This document shows, one piece after another, positions 1 to 7,118 of a stretch of 22,167 bases of DNA. The stretch spans positions 1 to 22,167 of the forward strand of contig URDR01000048.1 of assembly GCA_900546645.1 (NCBI GenBank). Reading direction: 5' to 3'. Origin of the DNA: an uncultured Bacteroides sp. (GTDB lineage Bacteria > Bacteroidota > Bacteroidia > Bacteroidales > Bacteroidaceae). Every line of letters begins with the position of its first letter. Position 1 is the stretch's first letter. A program made the position numbers and the translations under genes. The notes under the pieces were generated by a model. The model saw only the letters and a program-made list of their open reading frames with translations. It searched no databases and was not told where the DNA came from.

Positions 1-107
1 TTGCGTTCCATGAAAATATAAGGAGCCATTGCAGGGTTCCACTTTCTCTTAAGGTGTCCGAAGTGGCAACCAGCCTCCAATAATGTATCAAAATTTACTC
101 TTGACAT
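1..107 (-). CDS. rpsB: 30S ribosomal protein S2, N-terminal part (cut by window edge)
   Basis: Small-subunit ribosomal protein S2 (uS2), which binds 16S rRNA late in 30S assembly. Only the first 35 codons are in the window. Reading the minus strand from the ATG at 107-105 gives MSRVNFDTLLEAGCHFGHLK followed by RKWNPAMAPYIFMERN. This is the conserved S2 N terminus, including the GCHFGH block and the KWNP-PYI motif. It is the third gene after rplM and rpsI on the same strand, separated from rpsI by 231 bp of unusually structured sequence that may serve as its leader. The identification is secure despite the short length; the gene continues beyond position 1. Confidence 0.95.
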   Translation of the reverse strand, partial: MSRVNFDTLLEAGCHFGHLKRKWNPAMAPYIFMER

Positions 108-202
108 TGTCTTTAATTTTAAATCGTTTACTTTCTTTTTTGTTTATTGAACCAACTGACGGGTAGTTTCCCTACAAATCTCTGGAGAAGAAAATCCCGA
201 CG

Positions 203-342
203 GTTTAGATACTAAACGCTTTCATTTTAAGTTTTTTGAGTTTCCAAGTTTTTGAGTCAGACATAAGTATATGTGCAAACCGATTACTTGCACCAGACTT
301 ATTAACCTGCCAACTTACAAACTAACAAACTCAAAAGCTTAA
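203..342 (-). promoter_or_regulatory. Structured rpsI-rpsB gap, candidate rpsB leader RNA
   Basis: Read on the minus strand, the gap between rpsI and rpsB can fold extensively. A central hairpin (263-302) has two perfect 6-bp stems, ATAAGT/ACTTAT and GTGCAA/TTGCAC, separated by a small internal loop. Around it, 227-243 (TTAAGTTTTTTGAGTTT) is complementary to 327-342 (AAACTCAAAAGCTTAA), pairing about 15 bases with a small bulge; this outer arm overlaps the rpsI stop codon. A further hairpin at 203-217 (GTTTAG, ATA loop, CTAAAC) lies toward rpsB. I found no good TAnnTTTG promoter here, so the RNA is probably made from the rplM promoter. A ribosomal-protein-binding leader or an mRNA processing element is inference; the complementarity is seen directly. 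Confidence 0.45.
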
Positions 343-725
343 CGTTTACTGAACTGGAATCTGCGGCGTGCTTTGGGACGTCCCGGTTTCTTACGTTCAA
401 CAGAACGAGCGTCACGAGTCATGAAGCCTTCAGCACGAAGTGCTTTCTTATCTTCAGGATTAATCTTAACCAATGCACGAGCAATAGCCAAGCGCAAAGC
501 CTGAGACTGACCAGTGAAACCACCACCACACAAGTTTACTTTAATATCATATTTTTCAGCAACTTCCAGTTTATTCAGAGGCTGCTTAACTACATACTGC
601 AGAATAGTTGATGGAAAGTACTGTGCAAGGTCTCTCTTGTTAATAGTAATCTTTCCTGTACCTTCGCTTACGAAAACGCGTGCAATCGCGCTTTTACGTC
701 TGCCTAATGCATTTACTACTTCCAT
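339..725 (-). CDS. rpsI: 30S ribosomal protein S9
   Basis: Ribosomal protein S9 (uS9), whose C-terminal tail reaches toward the P-site tRNA in the 30S subunit. The 128-residue product has the family's usual length. It shows GRRKSAIARVF near the N terminus, the LCGGGFTGQSQALRLAIARA core at about residues 65-84, and the basic tail ending in RRRFQFSKR (bacterial S9 normally ends SKR). The start is ATG at 725, six bases after the rplM stop codon, so the two genes are almost certainly co-transcribed, as in most bacteria. The stop codon lies inside the outer arm of the candidate rpsI-rpsB structure. Confidence 0.97.
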   Translation of the reverse strand: MEVVNALGRRKSAIARVFVSEGTGKITINKRDLAQYFPSTILQYVVKQPLNKLEVAEKYDIKVNLCGGGFTGQSQALRLAIARALVKINPEDKKALRAEGFMTRDARSVERKKPGRPKARRRFQFSKR

Positions 726-731
726 TCTTTA

Positions 732-1193
732 TTATTTAAGTGAGTTAATATCAATTACTTTCGGAGTCTGAGCTTCGTGTTTGTGTTCTGCACCTTCGTA
801 AACATACAGGTTGCTCAGCAACTTAGCTCCCAAACGGTTTTTAGGAAGCATACCTTTAACAACTTTCTTCATCAATTTTTCAGCGCCATTCGGTTTCGCC
901 ATCAAACGAGCCGGAGTAATTTCACGCTGTCCACCCGGATAACCAGTGTAGCTCAGGTAAACTTTGTCATTCCATTTGTTACCTGTAAATTTCACTTTGT
1001 CTGCATTGATGATAATAACGTTATCACCGCAGTCAGCATGAGGGGTGAAGTTAGGTTTGTACTTACCTCTCAACAACTTTGCAACTTTTGTACCGAGACG
1101 GCCTACAACCTGATCGGTAGCATCAACCACAACCCATTCTTTTGTTGCAGTTTCTTTGTTTGCAGAAATGGTCTTGTAACTTAAAGTATCCAC
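732..1193 (-). CDS. rplM: 50S ribosomal protein L13
   Basis: Ribosomal protein L13 (uL13), an early assembly protein of the 50S subunit. The 153-residue product contains WVVVDATDQVVGRLGTKVA (residues about 20-38), LRGKYKP, and the YTGYPGG motif near residue 85, all typical of L13. The start codon appears to be GTG at 1193-1191, because no in-frame ATG lies nearby and the N terminus DTLSYKT fits Bacteroides L13 proteins as I recall them. A complete promoter lies upstream at 1321-1351, leaving a leader of roughly 120 nt. rpsI follows after 6 nt. Confidence 0.97.
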   Translation of the reverse strand: MDTLSYKTISANKETATKEWVVVDATDQVVGRLGTKVAKLLRGKYKPNFTPHADCGDNVIIINADKVKFTGNKWNDKVYLSYTGYPGGQREITPARLMAKPNGAEKLMKKVVKGMLPKNRLGAKLLSNLYVYEGAEHKHEAQTPKVIDINSLK

Positions 1194-1314
1194 TCTTAAT
1201 TTCTTTTTTAAATGTTACTACTAAAAAACAATATCTTCCTACTCCGTTTTTCCCGGACAATAAAGAAAAACAAAGCATTCAGATTTTTAAATTTATCACT
1301 ATCTGATAATAATC
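1194..1314 (-). promoter_or_regulatory. rplM 5' leader, candidate cis-regulatory RNA
   Basis: If transcription starts a few bases past the -7 element, the rplM mRNA has a leader of about 120 nt, long for this genome, where other predicted leaders are 20-60 nt. A perfect 6-bp hairpin (TTATCA, 5-nt loop, TGATAA) lies at 1293-1309, right at the predicted 5' end. A weaker hairpin pairs TCCG with CGGA around 1243-1256. Many bacterial L13 operons are autoregulated through leader RNA, so a protein-binding leader is reasonable. It is inference here, since only the length and hairpins are visible. Confidence 0.35.
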
Positions 1315-1320
1315 GGCTTG

Positions 1321-1351
1321 CAAAGGTACGGCTTTTCCCGGAAACGGCAAA
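1321..1351 (-). promoter_or_regulatory. Promoter of the rplM operon
   Basis: On the minus strand, TTTG (1351-1348) and TACCTTTG (1328-1321) are separated by exactly 19 bases. This matches the Bacteroides primary-sigma consensus TTTG / TAnnTTTG in both elements and spacing. It is the best-formed promoter in the window, as expected for a ribosomal operon. Confidence 0.8.
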
Positions 1352-1423
1352 GCGTTTTTATATTTTTTCTATCCTTTTCTCTCATTAAACCGTTGTCATT
1401 CAGTACAGCCATGCAGGAATATA

Positions 1424-1473
1424 AAAAACATTCCGGTTTTCATGAGTATAAAGACGAAAACCGGAATGTTTTT
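1424..1473. terminator. Bidirectional intrinsic terminator, 18-bp perfect stem
   Basis: AAAAACATTCCGGTTTTC (1424-1441) and GAAAACCGGAATGTTTTT (1456-1473) are exact reverse complements around a 14-nt loop. Each strand ends in a run of Ts after a GC-containing stem. It begins about 20 bases beyond the stop codon of the minus-strand gene at 1494-1991 and should end that transcript. Between it and the rplM -33 element (1352-1423) I see nothing further. Confidence 0.85.
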
Positions 1474-1493
1474 CAAAAAGACCTGTATTGCAG

Positions 1494-1991
1494 TTAACGA
1501 ACGATATTGTCCGGGTACTTAGTCGGCATCTCTACCCGTTTCCATATTTCATGCGACCATGATTCTATGGCATTGCCATCTATATCTTTTTCCACAAAAT
1601 ACTTCACATACATTAAATCTCCATTCTCACGAAGGTCAAAATGCATCTCATTAACTTGACCATTTAACTGAGGAAGATGAATATTACGAGTTACATACTC
1701 ATTAAATACGTTGCTCGACTTCAAATCATAAGTACCATAACCGATAACAATCGCTCCCGACGGCATCATTACCACATTAGTAAATCGTCCATCATCAGAA
1801 AGAATCTTCAGAGAATTACTTGTTTTCAGTTCACCGGGTATATCAGGTGAGCTGGAACTATAAAAACACATTTGCCACACACCGTTCAAGCTGACCGGTT
1901 TTTTCTCTTCAATATCCTGCGCCATTACTGAACCAACAGCCATAAGCAGCATTGCTGCCCACAGGAAAAAACAACGAGTTTTCATAATCAT
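1494..1991 (-). CDS. Secreted small protein, DUF4488-like
   Basis: A 165-residue protein of unknown function. Residues 1-25 form a clear signal peptide: basic start, the hydrophobic stretch FFLWAAMLLMAVGSV, and a cleavage site near VMAQ. With no lipobox cysteine, a soluble periplasmic protein is likely. The mature part begins with LNGVWQMCFY and contains SDDGRFTNVVMMPSGAIVIG and aromatic/charged alternation ending in HEIWKRV, suggesting one small beta-barrel. This pattern resembles the Bacteroidetes DUF4488 (lipocalin-like) family from memory; no search was run. Start could be ATG 1991 or ATG 1985 two codons later; the latter gives MKTRCFF, a more usual start. It is a single-gene unit with its own -7 element and terminator. 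Confidence 0.75.
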   Translation of the reverse strand: MIMKTRCFFLWAAMLLMAVGSVMAQDIEEKKPVSLNGVWQMCFYSSSSPDIPGELKTSNSLKILSDDGRFTNVVMMPSGAIVIGYGTYDLKSSNVFNEYVTRNIHLPQLNGQVNEMHFDLRENGDLMYVKYFVEKDIDGNAIESWSHEIWKRVEMPTKYPDNIVR

Positions 1992-2025
1992 ACGTATTAG
2001 AGTTTATCAACATCAGGTTGACATT

Positions 2026-2033
2026 CAAATATA
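2026..2033 (-). promoter_or_regulatory. -7 element of the DUF4488-like gene
   Basis: TATATTTG on the minus strand (2033-2026) matches TAnnTTTG. It lies about 35-41 bases upstream of the candidate start codons. No matching -33 TTTG is present at the usual spacing, so support is moderate. Confidence 0.45.
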
Positions 2034-2089
2034 CGTATAATTTTTGAAAACTCGTTGCTTCTATGATAGTTATTTTTCTAAACCGATGT

Positions 2090-2127
2090 TTTTCTGCGAC
2101 TTCCTAACCAAGAAGTGCCACAGAAAA
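2090..2127 (-). terminator. Possible weak terminator hairpin after asnS
   Basis: TTTTCTG (2090-2096) pairs with CAGAAAA (2121-2127), and inside it ACTTC (2099-2103) pairs with GAAGT (2112-2116), about 14 bases past the asnS stop. On the minus strand the stem is followed by As, not Ts, so it is a poor intrinsic terminator and may only protect the 3' end. Confidence 0.3.
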
Positions 2128-2140
2128 GCAATTTGATTTC

Positions 2141-3544
2141 TTAAAACTCCGCATTATTCGGAGTACGTGGGAACGGAATCACATCACGTATGTTTGCCAT
2201 ACCTGTCACAAAGAGCAACAGACGTTCAAATCCCAATCCGAAACCAGAGTGAGGACATGATCCATACTTACGTGTATCCAGATACCACCACATATCTTTC
2301 ATCGGGATATTCAATTCCTGAATACGAGTCATCAGCTTATTATAATCAGCTTCACGCTCTGAGCCACCAATAATTTCTCCGATTTTCGGGAAAAGCACAT
2401 CCATTGCGCGAACAGTCTTCCCATCTTCATTCTGCTTCATATAGAAGGCCTTGATTTCTTTCGGATAATCAGTCAGAATAACCGGACGCTTAAAGTGCTC
2501 TTCCACCAAGTAACGTTCATGTTCTGAAGCCAAATCAACTCCCCAATATACAGGGAATTCGAACTTATGTCCCTTTGCTACCGCATCTTCCAGAATCTTA
2601 ATACCTTCCGTATAAGGCAAACGAACAAAGTCTTCTTTCAATACCCCCTGCAAACGTTCAATCAAGCCTTTATCAAACATATCGTTCAAGAACTTCACAT
2701 CATCATAGCAATTATCTAAAGCCCACTGAACACAATACTTGATAAACTCCTCTGCCAAATCCATATTATCGGTAATATCATTGAAAGCCACCTCCGGTTC
2801 AATCATCCAGAACTCGGCCAAATGACGAGGAGTGTTTGAGTTTTCCGCACGGAATGTAGGACCGAAAGTATAGATAGCACCCAAAGCTGTAGCTGCCAAC
2901 TCACCTTCCAACTGTCCAGAAACCGTCAAGCTTGCCTGTTTTCCAAAGAAATCGTTATCATAAATAATTGAACCGTTTTCATCTTTCTTCAAATCATACA
3001 AGTTCATTGTAGTAACTTGAAACATTTGTCCGGCACCTTCACAGTCGGATGCTGTAATCAGCGGAGTATGGAAATAGAAGAAACCACGGTCATGGAAGAA
3101 TTTATGAATTGCTATTGCCATATTATGACGGATACGGAATACGGCACCAAATGTATTGGTACGAGGACGTAAATGAGCTATTTCACGCAAGAACTCCATA
3201 GAGTGACCTTTTTTCTGAAGCGGATATGTATTATCACATGTTCCCAGCACTTCTATTTCGCGAGCCTGCAACTCACAAGCCTGACCTGCACCTACTGATT
3301 CTACCAATTCACCGTTCACACTGATACATGCACCGGTAGTAATCTGCTTCAGCATTTCTTCATCGAAGTTAGCCAAATCAACAACAACCTGCACATTATT
3401 TATAGTAGAACCATCGTTTAAGGCAATAAAGTTTACCTGTTTACTACCACGACGGGTACGTACCCATCCTTTCACATTGACCATTGTGCCGAAATCACGG
3501 CATTTCAAAAGGTCAACAATCTTTGTTCTACGAATTGCTTCCAT
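2141..3544 (-). CDS. asnS: Asparagine--tRNA ligase (AsnRS)
   Basis: Class IIb aminoacyl-tRNA synthetase that charges tRNA-Asn with asparagine in the cytoplasm. The 467 residues match the usual bacterial length. An N-terminal OB fold (about 20-105) is expected to bind the anticodon. The catalytic core holds motif 2 at 231-251 (starting FRAENSNTPRHLAEF) and motif 3 at 434-441 (GFGLGFER), with the C terminus RDVIPFPRTPNNAEF. The ending and FRAENSNTPRHLAEF context favour AsnRS over AspRS. It is probably the last gene of a purB-rluB-asnS operon: no TAnnTTTG lies in the 101-bp gap upstream, which holds a long palindrome instead. Confidence 0.96.
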   Translation of the reverse strand: MEAIRRTKIVDLLKCRDFGTMVNVKGWVRTRRGSKQVNFIALNDGSTINNVQVVVDLANFDEEMLKQITTGACISVNGELVESVGAGQACELQAREIEVLGTCDNTYPLQKKGHSMEFLREIAHLRPRTNTFGAVFRIRHNMAIAIHKFFHDRGFFYFHTPLITASDCEGAGQMFQVTTMNLYDLKKDENGSIIYDNDFFGKQASLTVSGQLEGELAATALGAIYTFGPTFRAENSNTPRHLAEFWMIEPEVAFNDITDNMDLAEEFIKYCVQWALDNCYDDVKFLNDMFDKGLIERLQGVLKEDFVRLPYTEGIKILEDAVAKGHKFEFPVYWGVDLASEHERYLVEEHFKRPVILTDYPKEIKAFYMKQNEDGKTVRAMDVLFPKIGEIIGGSEREADYNKLMTRIQELNIPMKDMWWYLDTRKYGSCPHSGFGLGFERLLLFVTGMANIRDVIPFPRTPNNAEF

Positions 3545-3563
3545 TTGTTTTTATTTTTTGGTT

Positions 3564-3638
3564 AACTTGCTGATAAGCCGACGAGTTGATAAGGTGTTTA
3601 TCTCCTACCTTGTCAACTCGTACACTTGTCAGCAACTT
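3564..3638. repeat. Long imperfect palindrome between rluB and asnS
   Basis: Two 32-nt arms (3564-3595 and 3607-3638) flank an 11-nt loop; 26 of 32 positions are Watson-Crick pairs and two more are G-T when read on the plus strand. Core matches include CGAGTTGA with TCAACTCG and TTGCTGA with TCAGCAA. The arms share short units of the form GAGTTGACAAG / GTTGCTGACAAG, so each arm looks like a degenerate direct repeat. It has no T-run on the minus strand and sits between two co-directional genes, so it is not a standard terminator. A dispersed intergenic repeat or mRNA stability/processing hairpin is more likely. Confidence 0.75.
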
Positions 3639-3645
3639 ATATTAT

Positions 3646-4959
3646 TTATTCAAAAGACCCCATACGGAGCATATTTACTTCCATCTCTGTTAAATAGCGC
3701 CAGTCACCGCGACGTAATCCCTTTTTAGTAAGACCTGCAAAATAAACACGATCAAGCTTAATTACACGATAGCCCAGTGACTCAAAAATACGACGTACGA
3801 TACGATTCTTTCCCGAATGGATTTCAATGCCCACCTGCGACTTATCCGTATCCGAAGCATAACTGATTGCATCCGCATGTATTTCACCATCATCTAAAGT
3901 AATACCTGCCACAATCTGGTCAAGGTCAGCCTTGGTTACATTTTTATCACAATACACATGATAAATTTTCTTTTTCAGGAATTTCGGATGAGTCAGTTTT
4001 GAAGCAAGGTCACCATCATTTGTCAGCAACAATACCCCCGTCGTGTTACGGTCTAAACGGCCAACCGGATAAATACGCTCTCTGCATGCATCTTTAACGT
4101 AATCCATCACGGTTTTACGTTCTTGAGGATCATCCGAAGTTGTCACACAGTCTTTCGGTTTGTTAAGCAGTACATAAACCTTACGTTCAATATTTACCGG
4201 CTGGTCATGAAATTTCACCTCATCGGTACGTTTCACCTTAGTTCCCAGTTCTGTTACCACTTCCCCGTTTACAGAGACTTCTCCAGCAGTAATAAATTCA
4301 TCAGCCTCGCGGCGTGAACAGATACCAGCATTAGCAAGGAACTTATTCAAGCGGATTGGTTCATTCGGGTCGGTCAAGACGTCTTTATACTCAATCTGCT
4401 TCTTCATGCTATACTTCGCATTCGGATTATAATCGGCAGTACGTTGACGGGGACCACCTCCTTGTACGCGGTTATACCCTCCCTGACCTCCATTATTATA
4501 GCGAGGACGTTGTTGGCGGAAGCCACCTTCCCCCTGCTGTCCATTATTAAAGCGAGGACGGAAAGGACGCTGTTCATCTCCTTCATTATTATTAAAGCGA
4601 GGATTATACGAAGAACGTTGAGGACGGAACCCTCCTTCATCCTGTCCTCCATGATTGAAGCGCGGACGATAAGAACGCTGTTCTCCTCCCTCTTCATTGC
4701 GGTTGCCATATGGACGATACTGCGGACGGTTTCCATAGCTACGCTGCGGGCGGTCCTCATTATTACTAAAACGCGGATTATACGAAGAACGATACGGGCG
4801 TTCATTTCCCTCACGGTTATTATTATACGAACGACGACCATATCCCCCGCCTTCATAGCGGTTATTTCTATTATATCCTTCTCTGTTGTAAGACTTGTAA
4901 CCATCACGGTTAGACTGGCTGTTATATTCGCCTTCCTGTCTGTTTTCTTTTTCTGCCAT
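3646..4959 (-). CDS. RluB/RsuA-type rRNA pseudouridine synthase with R/G/N/Y-rich N-terminal extension
   Basis: Predicted to isomerise a uridine in ribosomal RNA to pseudouridine; the RluB branch acts on 23S rRNA. Residues about 202-260 are an S4 RNA-binding domain (RLNKFLANAGICSRREADEF). The synthase domain follows, with catalytic Asp303 in GRLDRNTTGVLLLTNDGDL and the later HSGKNRIVRRIFESLGY block, typical of RluB/RluE/RsuA. Residues 1-190 are low-complexity: repeated PRFNN, RSYNPRF and GGFRPQR units, nearly all R, N, G, Y, Q, E. They have no counterpart in the roughly 290-residue E. coli RluB, whose own extension is C-terminal. Start ATG 4959. The gene follows purB by 67 bp. Enzyme class is secure; the exact target uridine is not. 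Confidence 0.9.
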   Translation of the reverse strand: MAEKENRQEGEYNSQSNRDGYKSYNREGYNRNNRYEGGGYGRRSYNNNREGNERPYRSSYNPRFSNNEDRPQRSYGNRPQYRPYGNRNEEGGEQRSYRPRFNHGGQDEGGFRPQRSSYNPRFNNNEGDEQRPFRPRFNNGQQGEGGFRQQRPRYNNGGQGGYNRVQGGGPRQRTADYNPNAKYSMKKQIEYKDVLTDPNEPIRLNKFLANAGICSRREADEFITAGEVSVNGEVVTELGTKVKRTDEVKFHDQPVNIERKVYVLLNKPKDCVTTSDDPQERKTVMDYVKDACRERIYPVGRLDRNTTGVLLLTNDGDLASKLTHPKFLKKKIYHVYCDKNVTKADLDQIVAGITLDDGEIHADAISYASDTDKSQVGIEIHSGKNRIVRRIFESLGYRVIKLDRVYFAGLTKKGLRRGDWRYLTEMEVNMLRMGSFE

Positions 4960-4975
4960 AATTCTTTAATTTATC

Positions 4976-4998
4976 ACCGGAGACTCCCATCTCCCGGT
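4976..4998 (-). repeat. Small hairpin in the purB-rluB gap
   Basis: ACCGGAGA (4976-4983) pairs with TCTCCCGGT (4990-4998), eight base pairs with one bulged base and a 6-nt loop, about 17 bases upstream of the rluB start. It has no T-run. It could affect rluB translation or be chance. Confidence 0.35.
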
Positions 4999-5026
4999 TT
5001 CGTTAACTTGTTTTCTTTACTATTTA

Positions 5027-6376
5027 TTATAGTCCAGTATAATTGTGCGGAGTAATTACACGCAATTCTTTCTTTATTTCTTCACTTACATTCAACGTTT
5101 CAATAAATTCCTTTATTGAAGCTTCATTAATGGCCTGATTGGTACGTGTCAATGCTTTTAAAGCCTCATAAGGATGAGGATAAGCTTCACGGCGCAAAAT
5201 AGTCTGAATAGCTTCAGCCACTACACTCCAGCAGTTATCCAAATCTTCATATATCTTCTGTTCGTTCAGCAGCAGTTTTCCTAAACCTTTCAATGAACTT
5301 TGGATGGCAATTACAATGTGACCAAAAGGAACCCCGACATTACGCAAAACGGTAGAATCGGTCAAGTCACGCTGCAAGCGAGAAACCGGCAATTTACTTG
5401 CCAAATGTTCCAAAACAGCATTGGCCATACCCAAGTTACCTTCCGCATTTTCAAAGTCAATCGGATTCACCTTATGAGGCATTGCACTTGAACCCACTTC
5501 ACCGGCTTTAATTTTCTGTTTAAAGTACTCCATTGAAATATACTGCCAGAAATCGCGGTTCATATCAATCATAATGGTATTGATACGTTTCATCGCATCA
5601 AAGATAGCACCAAGATTGTCATAGTTAGAAATTTGAGTGGTATATTCTTCACGTTCCAAGCCCAATTTCTCTGCAACGAACTTATTGCCGAAGGCCTTCC
5701 AGTCGAATTCCGGATATGCCACATGATGAGCATTGTAATTTCCGGTAGCTCCACCAAACTTAGCAGTAATCGGACAAGCCTTCAATACATCCAACTGACG
5801 ATTTAAGCGATAAGCAAAAACCATTATTTCTTTTCCCAAGCGAGTCGGTGATGCCGGCTGACCATGAGTTTTAGCCAGCATCGGAATATCTTTCCACTCC
5901 TCCGCATAAACTGTCAACTGGTCTATCAATTTCTGCAGCTGCGGGTAATAAACCTCTTGAAGTGCATCTTTAATTGACAAAGGAACTGAAGTATTGTTGA
6001 TATCCTGTGAAGTCAGACCAAAGTGGATAAACTCCTTATACGATTCCAAACCTCCCAATTTATCAAACTGCTCCTTAATAAAATACTCAACAGCCTTAAC
6101 GTCATGGTTTGTTACACTCTCTATTTCCTTAATACGCTGAGCATCTGCCTCCGAAAAATTACGATAAATATCCCGCAACGACTCAAAACGTGCCGAATCA
6201 AATGTTTTTAACTGAGGCAAGGGCAACTCGCACAAGGTTATAAAATATTCAATCTCTACCTGCACACGATACTTAATCAGTGCATATTCTGAAAAATAAG
6301 CGGCCAAAGCTCCCGCTTTGCCTCTGTATCTGCCATCAATAGGCGATATAGCTGTGAGTAAATCAAGCTCCATCAT
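5027..6376 (-). CDS. purB: Adenylosuccinate lyase
   Basis: Fumarate-releasing lyase acting twice in purine synthesis: SAICAR to AICAR, and adenylosuccinate to AMP. The 449 residues fit the E. coli-type PurB. N-terminal LTAISPIDGRYR is characteristic. Visible catalytic features are the THGQPASPT block (170-178, catalytic His171) and the mobile signature loop GSSAMPHKVNPIDFEN (295-310) carrying the catalytic serine pair. Two ATGs are adjacent at 6376 and 6373; family proteins usually begin MEL, so 6373 is equally likely. A -7 element lies about 50 bases upstream. It probably leads an operon with the pseudouridine synthase and asnS. Confidence 0.96.
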   Translation of the reverse strand: MMELDLLTAISPIDGRYRGKAGALAAYFSEYALIKYRVQVEIEYFITLCELPLPQLKTFDSARFESLRDIYRNFSEADAQRIKEIESVTNHDVKAVEYFIKEQFDKLGGLESYKEFIHFGLTSQDINNTSVPLSIKDALQEVYYPQLQKLIDQLTVYAEEWKDIPMLAKTHGQPASPTRLGKEIMVFAYRLNRQLDVLKACPITAKFGGATGNYNAHHVAYPEFDWKAFGNKFVAEKLGLEREEYTTQISNYDNLGAIFDAMKRINTIMIDMNRDFWQYISMEYFKQKIKAGEVGSSAMPHKVNPIDFENAEGNLGMANAVLEHLASKLPVSRLQRDLTDSTVLRNVGVPFGHIVIAIQSSLKGLGKLLLNEQKIYEDLDNCWSVVAEAIQTILRREAYPHPYEALKALTRTNQAINEASIKEFIETLNVSEEIKKELRVITPHNYTGL

Positions 6377-6424
6377 GATGATAAAAAGATTTGGTATCTA
6401 TATTATGCTCATTAAATTAGGGTG

Positions 6425-6432
6425 CAAAGTTA
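6425..6432 (-). promoter_or_regulatory. -7 element of the purB operon
   Basis: TAACTTTG on the minus strand (6432-6425) matches TAnnTTTG exactly, giving a predicted leader of about 40-45 nt. No TTTG is found at the -33 position. Confidence 0.5.
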
Positions 6433-6507
6433 ATGCTTTTTCCCGAGTTTACAGGAATTTAAAGATTAGAAACTGCTTTGTTTTAACTATTTTATTCGCT
6501 TCGTCTC

Positions 6508-7110
6508 TTACTTCCATGTATTATAATGAATACGTGTTGCATCCCATTTGTCTTTTGGAGCATAGTCCCCCATCGGATAACCTACCGGAATCACGCAAAG
6601 AGACTTGATATATGAAGGGGAACCCAACACGTCTGCTACCACCTTCATCCGGTCTTCATACGGATAAGTTGCAGTCCATACGGATCCTAACTCCAAAGCC
6701 TCGGCTGCCAGCAATATATTTTGAGCAGCGGCAGAGCAATCCAAATACCAATAAGACGATTTACGTTCATCTGCACATACTACAATTGCCATCGGTGCTC
6801 CTTTCAGCATCTTTGCATAAGGAAGCCCATCTGCCATCTTATCTAGTTTTTCACGTTCATCGATGACTGCAAACTCCCACGGACGACGATCCATTCCACT
6901 CGGAGCTGCCTTTCCAGCACGAAGCAACTGCTCTACTTTTTCTTTTTCCACCGGTTTTCCTCCTACATACCGGCGTACACTCTTGCGGCTCAAAATATTC
7001 TCCACCACAACTTGCCCACCATCCGTCGGCCTCACATTTTCTTCCGGCTGACAAGATGCACCAATCACCAGCCCCAACAAAGGAGCCATCCAGATTCCAC
7101 TTTTATTCAT
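6508..7110 (-). CDS. Nitroreductase-family lipoprotein
   Basis: FMN-dependent nitroreductase fold, predicted to reduce quinones, nitro compounds or similar substrates with NAD(P)H; the substrate is unknown. From the ATG at 7110 the product is 200 residues. A TTG two codons upstream is also open but ATG is preferred. Residues 1-20 form a lipoprotein signal with lipobox LVIGASC (Cys20), followed by QPEEN, whose acidic pair may favour surface display in Bacteroidetes. Nitroreductase landmarks are SRKSVRRY (41-48, phosphate/FMN binding), APSGMDRRPWEF (69-80), the helix SAAAQNILLAAEALELG (126-142) and VIPVGYP (173-179). Most family members are cytoplasmic, so the lipid anchor is unusual. Family assignment is firm; physiological role is open. 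Confidence 0.88.
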   Translation of the reverse strand: MNKSGIWMAPLLGLVIGASCQPEENVRPTDGGQVVVENILSRKSVRRYVGGKPVEKEKVEQLLRAGKAAPSGMDRRPWEFAVIDEREKLDKMADGLPYAKMLKGAPMAIVVCADERKSSYWYLDCSAAAQNILLAAEALELGSVWTATYPYEDRMKVVADVLGSPSYIKSLCVIPVGYPMGDYAPKDKWDATRIHYNTWK

Positions 7111-7118
7111 AAACAAGA

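Noticed and set aside
276..283. TCGGTTTG (minus strand) as an rpsB -7 element
   Set aside because: The invariant A of TAnnTTTG is missing and no -33 element is at the right distance; the bases are also part of the hairpin at 263-302.
777..1184. 135-codon plus-strand frame over rplM
   Set aside because: Antisense shadow of a clear ribosomal protein gene; Phe/Cys-rich with no domain pattern.
4404..4907. 167-codon alternative frame on the minus strand inside the pseudouridine synthase
   Set aside because: It is another frame of the same low-complexity repeats; the S4 and synthase domains continue only in the main frame.
4444..5055. 203-codon open frame on the plus strand, rich in Ile, Thr and Arg
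   Set aside because: It is the antisense of the repetitive R/G/N/Y tail of the pseudouridine synthase; codon bias there keeps the frame open. It has no promoter and no family resemblance.
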